A DNA stretch of 64,000 bases, taken from the NCBI RefSeq assembly GCF_947491715.1, contig NZ_CANLKR010000004.1:124001-188000 (forward strand). The letters run 5' to 3'. This stretch comes from an uncultured Shewanella sp. (GTDB taxonomy: Bacteria > Pseudomonadota > Gammaproteobacteria > Enterobacterales > Shewanellaceae). The position numbers and the translations under genes were made by a program. Shown in pieces: positions 9,755 to 17,959 of the stretch. How positions within the stretch are numbered: position 1 is the first letter of the stretch; every line of letters starts with the position of its first letter. The notes below the pieces were generated by a model. It was not told the DNA's origin. It did not search any database and was given only the letters and a program-made list of their open reading frames with translations.

Positions 9755-10609
9755 ATGGATAATCAACAACGGATCAACACAGTGATTGAGTATATTGATC
9801 AGCATTTTGATCAAGATATGTCTATTGAAGTATTAAGTCAGCGAGTGCATCTGTCTCAATACCATTTTCATCGTTTGTTTACCGCGATTAATGGCTTACC
9901 TTTACATCAATATGTTCGCTGGTTGAAATTAAAAAGGGCGGCGAATCAATTATTGTTCAGTCGAGATAAGTCTATTTTAGACATTGCATTGTGTGCGGGT
10001 TTTGAGTCCCATGAAGCCTTTTCTAGAGCCTTTAAAGCTGTGTGTGGTCAAACACCAAGCCAATTTAGAAAAGCGTCAAAATGGCTGTTGTGGGACTGTA
10101 TGCCGTATGCGATAACGGTTAAGGATAATATGATGATAGAACCAACTATATGCTTTTTTGAGGGCGCTCGTTTGGCCGTGGTTAAACATAGAGGCTGCCC
10201 CAGTGCTTTTCCGCAATCAATTGAAAAGTTAGTGAGCTGGGCAAAGCGTAATCAATTAGGTCAGCCTAAGGCGGGTGAGGTGTTTACAATTGCCTATGAC
10301 GATCCAAAAACCACAAACAGTGAGGCTTTTCGCTGTGATATTGGAAGAGTGATTCAGAATGACAAGGGACTTAGTGCTGATCACGAGGTGACGGAATGTG
10401 TTCTACCGAGTGGGCGAGTGGCCATTGCGAAACATTTTGGCTCCCATGATACGATTGAGCAAACAGTATATGCTATGTATCAGCATTGGCTGCCCTCAAC
10501 AAAGGAAGAGTTAGCCGATCACCCTTGTGTTTTTTGTTACCAAAATTATGTGACTGACGTGCCTGAATCAGCTTTGGAAACGGATATTTATTTCTTTTTG
10601 AAAGGGTGA
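9755..10609 (+). CDS. AraC-family regulator with GyrI-like effector domain
   Basis: This 284-residue regulator has an unusual order for AraC proteins. The two helix-turn-helix motifs are at the N-terminus (about residues 8-105, with LSQRVHLSQYHFHRLF and DIALCAGFESHEAFSRAFK, followed by TPSQFRK). A GyrI-like ligand-binding domain fills residues 125-284. This Rob/SoxS-related architecture often senses small hydrophobic or cationic compounds and controls efflux or stress genes. No target gene is adjacent: the next genes converge on it. The C-terminal domain ends in TDIYFFLKG, typical of GyrI folds. The ligand is unknown. Confidence 0.88.
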   Translation: MDNQQRINTVIEYIDQHFDQDMSIEVLSQRVHLSQYHFHRLFTAINGLPLHQYVRWLKLKRAANQLLFSRDKSILDIALCAGFESHEAFSRAFKAVCGQTPSQFRKASKWLLWDCMPYAITVKDNMMIEPTICFFEGARLAVVKHRGCPSAFPQSIEKLVSWAKRNQLGQPKAGEVFTIAYDDPKTTNSEAFRCDIGRVIQNDKGLSADHEVTECVLPSGRVAIAKHFGSHDTIEQTVYAMYQHWLPSTKEELADHPCVFCYQNYVTDVPESALETDIYFFLKG

Positions 10610-10622
10610 TCTTGCTTCCTTG

Positions 10623-11207
10623 TTAAGCCGCTATTGATTGCCAAAGTATTTCGAAACTGGACTGTCTATAATTGATATCTTGCCATTTTTCAGGATTATC
10701 TAAAAAGTAACGAGTGCTGGCTAAATATTGCCCGTGACAACTTTCTTGCATGAGTGTTAACGGATGTTTAGCCAGCAGTTTTGCTTCTTGTCCTTTTCGA
10801 ATTAAATCGCCAATAAGCTGTAACGTGCTGTTCATTGCATGCTGTTTAATCTCCATTGGGATCACAGCAGATAAAGAATATTGCTGAAAGAAGGCTTGTT
10901 TAAGCGGGTTGTCTATTGCCCATTGAATACTGGTGTACCACAGATGCTTGGCATCTTGTTTTAAATCATCTGAATTTTGCTGATTATTGAATATGCTCTT
11001 GGCAAAATCTTGTTTTATCGATAGAAACAATTGATTCATTAATTCATCTTTTGACTGGAAGTGATGAAAAAGTGTGCCCGTTGCGACTCCAGCCTGTTTA
11101 GCTATTTGTGCTGTGGATGTGCCATAAAAGCCCTGCTTTACAAACAAGACAAGGGCGGTATCCAGTATGGATTGTTTTTTCGTTGCTTTGGGCATAAGTT
11201 TGGACAT
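10623..11207 (-). CDS. TetR-family repressor
   Basis: This 194-residue regulator has an N-terminal TetR helix-turn-helix (ILDTALVLFVKQGFYGTST, then IAKQAGVATGTLFHHF). A C-terminal all-helical ligand domain of about 140 residues follows. It lies eight bases after the aldehyde dehydrogenase stop in the same direction, so the two form an operon. An inverted repeat upstream of that operon is a good candidate for its operator. The likely job is derepression of the dehydrogenase when an aldehyde or related compound is present, which is inferred from context only. Confidence 0.88.
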   Translation of the reverse strand: MSKLMPKATKKQSILDTALVLFVKQGFYGTSTAQIAKQAGVATGTLFHHFQSKDELMNQLFLSIKQDFAKSIFNNQQNSDDLKQDAKHLWYTSIQWAIDNPLKQAFFQQYSLSAVIPMEIKQHAMNSTLQLIGDLIRKGQEAKLLAKHPLTLMQESCHGQYLASTRYFLDNPEKWQDINYRQSSFEILWQSIAA

Positions 11208-11215
11208 ATGAATGG

Positions 11216-12637
11216 CTAACGTAAAAATATTTTGAGTATGAGAGCGCCTATTTTACCACCATAAGGTGGATGGACGAATTTTCCAGTGTTTAATTTACCG
11301 CGACTAAGAACAGTCCTAGCATGGCTGAAAGTAAGAAACCCTTCTTTGCCATGATAATGCCCCATGCCTGAAGGACCTATTCCTCCAAAAGGGGCATCAT
11401 CAGCGGCGACATGAAAGACGGTTTCATTAATACAAACACCGCCAGAGTGAGTTTGTGTTAATACTTCTTGTTGGGTGGTCTTTTTTAAGCTCATTAAATA
11501 TAAAGCTAAAGGGCGAGGACGGTCATTAACGTATTCAATGGCCTCATTAAGGCTTTCATAAGGCATAATGGGCAGTAAAGGGCCAAAAATTTCGTCTTGA
11601 CTAATGTCCATCTCATTGGAGACTCGAGTGATGAGTTGTGTTGGCATTTTTCGAGTATCAGTATCAATCTCTTCGTCATTAGCACTCTCAATATGGGCCC
11701 CTTTTGCTTGAGCATCGGTCAGTAATGATTGAAGTCGTTCAAACTGGCGAGTATTCACGATACTGGTATAATCTTTGTTATGTTTAACCTCACCATACAT
11801 TTGTTTAAATTGCTGCTTATAGGCATCAATGAAGGCTTGTTGCTTATGTTTGGGTACCAATATGTAGTCAGGAGCGACACAAATTTGACCCGCATTAAGA
11901 CACTTTCCATATATGAGTCGCTCAACAGCCATGTCTATTGGCATATCTTCAGCAATGATGACAGGAGATTTTCCTCCAAGTTCTAAGGTGACTGGAGTGA
12001 GGTTTTTGGCCGCTGAGGCCATGACTTTTTGCCCGACAGTGGTTGAACCTGTGTAGAGTAAATGATCAAAAGGTAAGGTTGAAAATGCAGCCGCGGTATC
12101 CGCTTCTCCCTGCACGCAAGCTACATGTTGACTGTCAAATACACTGCTTAATACTTTTGTTAGTTGTTCATTTGTTGCTGGGGTAAATTCAGACAATTTA
12201 ATCATGGCGCGATTGCCTGCTGCAATCGCTGTGATCAATGGACCAATAGAGAGCATCACTGGAAAATTCCAAGGGGAAATAATCCCGATGACTCCCAGTG
12301 GTTGATAATGGACGTGAAGCTTAGCTGGCATGAATAACAATCCTGAGTGACGACGGTTCGGTTTCATCCACTTTTTAAGGTTTTTGATGGTGTAGTTGAT
12401 ATTATTAATGCAAGGCAGGATGTCTGCTATCAAACTATCATCGAGTGAGCGATGACCAAAATCAGCGCATAAAGCATCTTGTAAGGCTGTTTTATTATCA
12501 AGTAATGCCGCTTTAAGTTTTTTGAGTTGAGCTATTCGTACGGCTAATGATGGCATTGGGCTTTCATTGAAATCACGGCGTTGAGTATCTAATATTTGTT
12601 TAAGTGTCACTGCTTTTTCATTGATCACCATATTCAT
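11216..12637 (-). CDS. aldehyde dehydrogenase, coniferyl aldehyde dehydrogenase-like
   Basis: This NAD(P)-dependent aldehyde dehydrogenase (473 residues from ATG 12637, which sits six bases after AAGGGA) oxidises aldehydes to acids. Family signs are the cofactor and substrate motif GVIGIISPWNFPVML near residue 115, LELGGKSP with the general-base Glu, and the catalytic Cys in NAGQICVAPDY. It also has the FGGIGPSGMGHYHG loop. The C-terminus (GGKIGALILKIF) is hydrophobic and basic, as in class 3 and coniferyl types that associate with membranes. It heads an operon with the TetR gene. The true substrate, whether fatty or aromatic aldehyde, cannot be read from the sequence. Confidence 0.9.
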   Translation of the reverse strand: MNMVINEKAVTLKQILDTQRRDFNESPMPSLAVRIAQLKKLKAALLDNKTALQDALCADFGHRSLDDSLIADILPCINNINYTIKNLKKWMKPNRRHSGLLFMPAKLHVHYQPLGVIGIISPWNFPVMLSIGPLITAIAAGNRAMIKLSEFTPATNEQLTKVLSSVFDSQHVACVQGEADTAAAFSTLPFDHLLYTGSTTVGQKVMASAAKNLTPVTLELGGKSPVIIAEDMPIDMAVERLIYGKCLNAGQICVAPDYILVPKHKQQAFIDAYKQQFKQMYGEVKHNKDYTSIVNTRQFERLQSLLTDAQAKGAHIESANDEEIDTDTRKMPTQLITRVSNEMDISQDEIFGPLLPIMPYESLNEAIEYVNDRPRPLALYLMSLKKTTQQEVLTQTHSGGVCINETVFHVAADDAPFGGIGPSGMGHYHGKEGFLTFSHARTVLSRGKLNTGKFVHPPYGGKIGALILKIFLR

Positions 12638-12702
12638 TATCATTCCCTTTTAAATTTGTATGTCGCACACATTGGTATTGTTAAATTGTATATTTCAAAC
12701 AG

Positions 12703-12718
12703 CTGACTGATTAGTCAG
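12703..12718. promoter_or_regulatory. candidate operator of the TetR regulator
   Basis: CTGACT and AGTCAG form a perfect six-base inverted repeat separated by GATT, 66 bases upstream of the aldehyde dehydrogenase start. TetR-family operators of this size and form are common, and the regulator gene is in the same operon. The assignment is inference. Confidence 0.55.
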
Positions 12719-13014
12719 TTTATATTATGGCAGTTTATTTTTTTTATCTATCCTTTCTTAAACGTGTCTTACTTATTGTTGGAAGCTCTGTGCTTAAAAA
12801 GAGAGCTTAGATCACTAGGGAGCACTCCTGCCGTTGCGATGATTAAAATACGTTTAACTTAACGTAATTTAACCACTAAAGATCAACTGATCCGAATGTA
12901 AATTTGAAATTTGAATGTTAATTAGGGGGTGAATTAATCATACTTTATGGCTAATATCAAAGATGTGGTAAGCAAATATTAAGTGTTTTTGGGAACCGGA
13001 TAGGAGAAAAAATA
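12719..13014. other. intergenic region upstream of uspA
   Basis: Together with 12638-12702 this makes about 375 gene-free bases between two divergent units. Apart from the TetR-type inverted repeat, I see only AT-rich sequence and an AGGAG ribosome-binding site before uspA. There is no clear FNR, ArcA or CRP site and no small gene with a good start. Confidence 0.4.
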
Positions 13015-13473
13015 ATGCGTACTCGTCAAGTACTATGCCCAACAGATTTTTCGAAAACAGCAGAAAATGCATTAGAATATGCGATAGAACTGGCTAATCT
13101 ATATCAGGTGGATATTCGTTTGTTGCATGTAATGAGTAGCCCATATGGTAAACATAATTATGGCATTATTGTCGAGACTCCTGAAGAGTTAGAGCATCAT
13201 TTAGAAGCTTATTCGCTAGAAAAAATGCAAGCTTTGTTAGCTAATATAGAAAATAAGCTCGAAGCAGGATTGTCGGTTAAAACCGTTATTAGAAGCGGTG
13301 GAACAGCGCCACAAATACTAGAAGAAGCGGCGGAGCATGATGTAGGAATGATTGTTCTTGCTAGTCACCATGGAGCAAGCACTTTGCATTTTTTACATGC
13401 AAATTTGGCTGAAGAATTAGTGCACAAAGCGAAATGTCCTGTTCTGGTGGTAAAGGATGCGACGATGGAATAA
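13015..13473 (+). CDS. universal stress protein, UspA family
   Basis: This is a 152-residue single-domain Usp protein starting MRTRQVLCPTDFSKTAENAL, with AGGAG seven bases upstream. Members are dimeric alpha/beta proteins induced by stress. The C-terminal motif that binds ATP in MJ0577-type members (G-2x-G-9x-G-S/T) is degenerate: only the second Gly is kept in SHHGASTLHFLHANL. It may therefore belong to the non-ATP-binding UspA type. It ends with the family strand AKCPVLVVKD. It is a single gene, not adjacent to FNR- or respiration-related genes. Confidence 0.88.
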   Translation: MRTRQVLCPTDFSKTAENALEYAIELANLYQVDIRLLHVMSSPYGKHNYGIIVETPEELEHHLEAYSLEKMQALLANIENKLEAGLSVKTVIRSGGTAPQILEEAAEHDVGMIVLASHHGASTLHFLHANLAEELVHKAKCPVLVVKDATME

Positions 13474-13546
13474 TGGTTGATCCATTCATACACTGACAGG
13501 AGATGAAGGTGCCAGTGAATGAATAAAAAGGGTAATGGCTTTTTGT

Positions 13547-13867
13547 TTAAGATAAAAAATAGGTGTAGATTAAAAAACCGATCCAACTTAATCCTAATAA
13601 TAGCCAAGGTAAATACACAAACGGTTTATTAGACGTTGGCTGAATATCATTGGGTGTTTTGTTTATTTCGGTTTTTTTTAAAGATTGTTTACGCTGTTTA
13701 TCCCGATCGCGTGCTTTGGTTTTTTGCTGTTTTTTATACTCACTGATCCCCTTTTCAATGCCCTGGGCAATCAATTTAGTCTGCTCTTTTGTTTGTCCTG
13801 GTTTTTGAGTAGCTTTGGCCATTTTGAGAGCTTGGTTTTTTGTTTCATTCGATACAGAAGATGTCAT
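13547..13867 (-). CDS. DUF2956-like membrane-anchored small protein
   Basis: The product has 106 residues. The start at ATG 13867 (MTSSVSNETKNQALKMAKAT) is preferred because the family begins near this point. The upstream extension to 13945 is Cys- and His-rich and unlike it. The N-terminal half has the family block ATQKPGQTKEQTKLIAQGIEKG, which I associate with DUF2956. A strongly basic linker follows (KKQQKTKARDRDKQRKQSLK), and the last 24 residues form one membrane span (WLLLGLSWIGFLIYTYF). The topology suggests a cytosolic basic domain anchored at the inner membrane. Function is unknown. The ribosome-binding site is weak. Confidence 0.75.
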   Translation of the reverse strand: MTSSVSNETKNQALKMAKATQKPGQTKEQTKLIAQGIEKGISEYKKQQKTKARDRDKQRKQSLKKTEINKTPNDIQPTSNKPFVYLPWLLLGLSWIGFLIYTYFLS

Positions 13868-14095
13868 ATAGAGTCGTTTGTCATTTTTATGATAAGGCTG
13901 GGTTGTATTTAAAATACAGCAATCAGACCTCCTTGAACAAGTCATAGATGCATTTAGAGTTATTCAGTGAGTGAATACTCAAGGTTTATTAAATGACATG
14001 GAAGGCTGTCATCTATGACGAGATGATCAATCAATACTTGCTAAGCTAACGACCTGAGTGACAGTATGTTGAGTTTACCCTGAATAACCCAATGT

Positions 14096-14437
14096 TTAAT
14101 CTTTTACGATTTCAATAGGGCCATGATCATCACAGTGGCCATTATGAACATGGTGTAACCTGCCATTGACTAAATAGTCAATATGGTCGCCATGGGGAAT
14201 GGCTTCATGGCCACAATTGGGGCCATGGACATGGTTACCACAGTCGTGTGTTGGAATACATTGATCTGGATTCGCTTTGGTGACTTCAATGATATGATCA
14301 TGGTAATGATCTTCATGGGGTTGATGTAACTGTCCACCGTGAACATAACAAATGTGATCTTCGTGGCGAATAGCGGTATGACCGCAATGTGGGCCATGAA
14401 TATGATCTGGATGGGTGTGACTGTTTGAGCAAGACAT
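14096..14437 (-). CDS. His-rich protein with internal duplication, putative metal binder
   Basis: The 113-residue product starts at ATG 14437, with AGGGAGA upstream. The longer frame to 14515 has no such site. It is extremely rich in His, with paired Cys. It contains two copies of one module, about residues 11-52 and 68-110. Each has HxHGPxCGH, then AIxHxDHI, a Tyr-containing GxLH segment and a run of His/Asp before an IxxV end. This architecture suggests binding of zinc or another transition metal, and similar proteins occur in other proteobacteria. No Zur or Fur box is visible upstream and the neighbours give no metal context. No enzymatic domain or signal peptide is present. Confidence 0.8.
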   Translation of the reverse strand: MSCSNSHTHPDHIHGPHCGHTAIRHEDHICYVHGGQLHQPHEDHYHDHIIEVTKANPDQCIPTHDCGNHVHGPNCGHEAIPHGDHIDYLVNGRLHHVHNGHCDDHGPIEIVKD

Positions 14438-14813
14438 AAGACGTTCTCCCTTTATTGGTACGAATAAAGTGTAGGCTAGCTTTTTATAAATTACCGCCGG
14501 AATAGACTTAAGCATGCTGAAAAAGAACCTGAGTGATGAAAGTAATCGCAGGCAGAATAATCCCCATTTTTTATTTTAGGTAATATTAACAAAGGGAAGG
14601 TTAATAGTGAGTGAATATTCTAAACATTTACTTGCAACATTAATGGTGAATGAATGGGAGGAATGCATTATATTTTGCAGCTTAAATTACGCTATGGATC
14701 TTAATTGGATAAAAATAGCAATTTTAATTAACCGTTGCTTTATACTTTATTTTCTCGATATTAAGTTCTGTTGATTGGAGAAATGACAGTATAAAATACC
14801 TATTGGAATATTT
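14438..14813. other. intergenic region between divergent genes
   Basis: About 375 AT-rich bases contain the promoters of the His-rich protein (minus) and the exported repeat protein (plus). Short frames of 15-26 codons are present but lack good ribosome-binding sites. I see no clear operator. Confidence 0.4.
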
Positions 14814-16079
14814 ATGTTTAAATTGTCATTGTTACCATATTCATGGAAGCTGAAAAGTCGCCAAAGTGAGAAAGTTAATTTTAAAAAATACCTAAGTTTG
14901 CTGCTGATCCTTATTACTATGATCTCATTTGGTAGTTTGGCACAGACTTGGAGTCAAGTCATTGAAGGGACTTACGGCGGTAAACTCTTAAAAACTAGCC
15001 AAGGAGATATGTTAATCACCGGAGAGGCGCGTTTTCCTATTATGTCTGATATGACAATAAGTGAGACTGCACATCCTGTTTATGACTTTGTTTATCATCT
15101 CACCCCTACACCTGACATACTTTGGGCTAAATCTTTCAGTGAAAAAAATGATGAACTGGGAGGTATGGTTTCAGGTCAGGTTATTATTGAGAAGAAGAAT
15201 GGTGAATATGCCTTGCTGGTGGAAGGGCACCATGTGAATGAGCAGCATATGGCCTTTTTTAGCCATTCAGGGGAGCTTCTTTCTTGGCATGCTTTTGCAG
15301 CCGATGAACAATTGCGCCATGCCATTGGGACACATGATGGAGGAATATTGGTTGTTGGAGCGACTCAAGCAGGGCAAGGTCTAGTGATTAAAATGAACCA
15401 TAAAGGTAAAGTAAAGTGGCAGCATGTAATGGATCAGGATGTCACTGTTTTTCATCATGTAGTGGAATTAGCGAGTGGTGATTTTATTCTTGCTGGGCAA
15501 AGCGTATTAGAGACTGGTGAAAATACGGCTTCCATTGTTAAGATAAGTGGCAAGAATGAGAAAAACCGAGAAATTTGGGCTGAACATCTATTAGAGAAAG
15601 AGTTGGATGACGCTAGAGTGACTGGACTTGCGTTAACTCAAGATGAAGATGTCATTATTTCAGGCCAAATAGGACAAAATAGTAAAAGTTGGATCGCGAA
15701 CTTTAGTATCGATGAAACTGAAATGCATCAAAACTTCATCTGGTCTCAAGATGAGGAGCAAAATGTTGTTAGTCAAATTAATGATGTGATTGTGACATCT
15801 CTAGGTAATATTGTTGCGGTCGGAAAAAGCGATAAGCGTCATATGGCAGGAGTGACTGATTATTGGGTATTAGGGCTGTCTTTAAAGGGAAATCAAAACT
15901 GGGCGCATTATTATGGAGGCTTAGGTAATGATGAGGCTTTTTCAGTCATTGAAATGAATAACGATCAACTTGTTATTTCGGGCTATTCATCTGGGTTTGA
16001 TATAACTGGAACTTGGGTTTTATCTTTAAATGCGCAGGGGGAAATCGACAATTTTACGCCTTCGGTATTACAATATTAA
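14814..16079 (+). CDS. exported or anchored protein with beta-propeller-like repeats
   Basis: This 421-residue protein begins with a basic stretch and then a hydrophobic segment at about residues 25-43 (KKYLSLLLILITMISFGSLAQ). That segment would act as a signal peptide or anchor. The rest is built of units of about 45-50 residues with a recurring pattern of a Gly-Asp/Asn turn, hydrophobic residues, then SG or AG and a small residue: GDFILAGQS, EDVIISGQIG, GNIVAVGKSD, DQLVISGYSS. This is what beta-propeller surface or periplasmic proteins look like. No catalytic motif is visible. The gene is alone, between divergent and convergent neighbours, and its function is unknown. Confidence 0.7.
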   Translation: MFKLSLLPYSWKLKSRQSEKVNFKKYLSLLLILITMISFGSLAQTWSQVIEGTYGGKLLKTSQGDMLITGEARFPIMSDMTISETAHPVYDFVYHLTPTPDILWAKSFSEKNDELGGMVSGQVIIEKKNGEYALLVEGHHVNEQHMAFFSHSGELLSWHAFAADEQLRHAIGTHDGGILVVGATQAGQGLVIKMNHKGKVKWQHVMDQDVTVFHHVVELASGDFILAGQSVLETGENTASIVKISGKNEKNREIWAEHLLEKELDDARVTGLALTQDEDVIISGQIGQNSKSWIANFSIDETEMHQNFIWSQDEEQNVVSQINDVIVTSLGNIVAVGKSDKRHMAGVTDYWVLGLSLKGNQNWAHYYGGLGNDEAFSVIEMNNDQLVISGYSSGFDITGTWVLSLNAQGEIDNFTPSVLQY

Positions 16080-16108
16080 TCTGAAAAACGATTGAGTTTC
16101 GGTATTGA

Positions 16109-16143
16109 ACATGCTCAGGAGCGCGTTATTTTCCTGAGCATGT
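16109..16143. terminator. shared hairpin between convergent genes
   Basis: A perfect 12-base stem (ACATGCTCAGGA with its complement at 16132-16143) and an 11-base loop lie between the exported protein gene and the acyl-CoA ligase gene. T-rich DNA follows on the plus side. Confidence 0.7.
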
Positions 16144-16152
16144 TTAATTGCT

Positions 16153-17751
16153 TCATCTGAGTGAGCGACGCAACACTTTACCTACACTTGATTTAGGTAA
16201 TACATCAATAAACTCAAATAAAGTTGGGAGTTTATATTGAGAGAGGTTATCTGCACAGTGTTGTTTTAAGCTGACTAAAGTTTCGGGAGTAGGATTGACC
16301 GAAGAAGATAAAGTGATAAAAGCTTTGATTTTTTCACCTGAGCGTTCATCATCAACTCCAATCACCGCTGATTCCAAAACAGCGTCATGAAGGGATAAAA
16401 CATTTTCAATTTCATTGGGGTAGACGTTAAAGCCTGAAACGATGATTACATCTTTTTTTCTATCGACAATTTGAAAAAAGTCATCATCAAGGGCAATGGC
16501 AATATCACCGGTTTTGAAGAAACCATTTTGTGTCATGACCCAATTGGTTTCATTTTCTTGTTGCCAATAACCAAGCATAACTTGTGGGCCTGAAACAGCC
16601 AATTCACCTGCTTGGCCATGACTTACTTTCTGTTCATCGTCATCTAAAAGAAGGATTTGAGTATTTAACAGAGGCTGGCCTATGGTGCCTATTTTTTCAT
16701 ATCCAGGTGTATTTAATGATATGACGGGTGATGTTTCAGAGAGTCCATAACCTTCACAAATTTGGCAACCAGTGGTTTGATACCAAAGTTTGGCCGCAAA
16801 TTCAGTGAGAGCCGTTCCTCCTGAAATCGTGAGTTTGAGTTTGCTAAAGTCCAAGGTTTTAAAATCTTCTTGTTGACAAAGTCCCACAAACAAAGTGTTT
16901 AGACCTGCAAAACCGGTAAATGGAAATTGTGAGAGTGTTTGTATGAAGTTTGGAAGATCTTTGGGGTTTGGGATGAGGACAGTACAAGCGCCTTTTTCAA
17001 AGTAAAGGATGAGATTTACCATAAACGCATAAATATGATAAATAGGCAGTGGAGCAATAAAAATCTCTTCGCCTTCATTTATCCGTGAAGCGAGCCTGTC
17101 GTAAACTTGTACTGAATTGGCAATCAAGTTTCCGTGACTTAACATCGCTCCTTTAGACACGCCTGTTGTGCCTCCTGTATATTGTAAAAGCGCTAATTGC
17201 TTGAGCGAGCCGCATACTGGCTGTAATAAATGTTTTTTCCCGACCTTAAGCGCATCCATAAAATGAAAATGATTAAAATCACATTGGGGCTGAGCTTGAG
17301 GTGCGATGAGATCCAATGGATGGGTGGTGATCACCGCATCAATTGACGTATGATGAAGAATATAATCGAGCTTATCGATATTATCTGAGAGGGTTACTAG
17401 AAGCTTGGCTCCTGAATCATTGAATTGGTGTAACATTTCTCTTTGAGTGTAAAGAGGGTTGGTATTCACTAAGACTAAACCAGCGCGAATAGCACCATAG
17501 GCAGCGATAACAAATTGAGTAATATTAGGTAGTTGAATGGCTATACGATCGCCTATGTTAAGCTCTGTATATTGTTGTAAATAGGCGGCAAACTGACGTG
17601 AATATTGTTCAATATCATTAAAACTGACATCGAGACCTAAACAAGAAAATGCCGTTTTATCACCGAAACGAGAGCAGCTTTCTTCAATTAAATGAATCAA
17701 TGAAGAATACGAAGCAGCTTGAATTAGGGGGGAAGCGTTAAGCGTTGGCAT
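16153..17751 (-). CDS. AMP-forming acyl-CoA ligase, FadD-like
   Basis: This ANL-family adenylating enzyme (532 residues) activates a carboxylic acid as acyl-AMP and then acyl-CoA. Motifs in order are YTGGTTGVSKGAMLSH (P-loop-like), EGYGLSETSP, FKTGDIA and the hinge and motif region DRKKDVIIVSGFNVYPNEIENVL. The C-terminal catalytic Lys is in SSVGKVLRR. All are intact. The length and the FNVYP motif suit long- or medium-chain fatty acyl-CoA ligases. It stands downstream of ccoG with a 208-base gap, so it is likely its own unit. No other fatty-acid degradation gene is adjacent, so the substrate remains open. Confidence 0.88.
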   Translation of the reverse strand: MPTLNASPLIQAASYSSLIHLIEESCSRFGDKTAFSCLGLDVSFNDIEQYSRQFAAYLQQYTELNIGDRIAIQLPNITQFVIAAYGAIRAGLVLVNTNPLYTQREMLHQFNDSGAKLLVTLSDNIDKLDYILHHTSIDAVITTHPLDLIAPQAQPQCDFNHFHFMDALKVGKKHLLQPVCGSLKQLALLQYTGGTTGVSKGAMLSHGNLIANSVQVYDRLASRINEGEEIFIAPLPIYHIYAFMVNLILYFEKGACTVLIPNPKDLPNFIQTLSQFPFTGFAGLNTLFVGLCQQEDFKTLDFSKLKLTISGGTALTEFAAKLWYQTTGCQICEGYGLSETSPVISLNTPGYEKIGTIGQPLLNTQILLLDDDEQKVSHGQAGELAVSGPQVMLGYWQQENETNWVMTQNGFFKTGDIAIALDDDFFQIVDRKKDVIIVSGFNVYPNEIENVLSLHDAVLESAVIGVDDERSGEKIKAFITLSSSVNPTPETLVSLKQHCADNLSQYKLPTLFEFIDVLPKSSVGKVLRRSLR

Positions 17752-17917
17752 TTCATTTTTCCCTATTATTTCTACATAGTATTAACATTTAGGTTAAAGT
17801 TAAAATAGTCATTAAGTCAATGATAAATTGAGTATTGATACTAAATTAAAGGGGGAGGAGGTGATTGAAATGAGTTCTGCCGATGAGGAAAGCGTGAGAT
17901 ACAATCAGTTTTATGTG

Positions 17918-17952
17918 AATACGCAGATTAAAGCCAAGTTAACCTGCGTATT
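17918..17952. terminator. hairpin downstream of ccoG
   Basis: AATACGCAG and CTGCGTATT form a nine-base perfect stem, with further pairing (TTAA with TTAA) inside. It is just past the ccoG stop. There is no T-run on either side, so termination strength is unclear. Confidence 0.4.
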
Positions 17953-17959
17953 GATTAGA

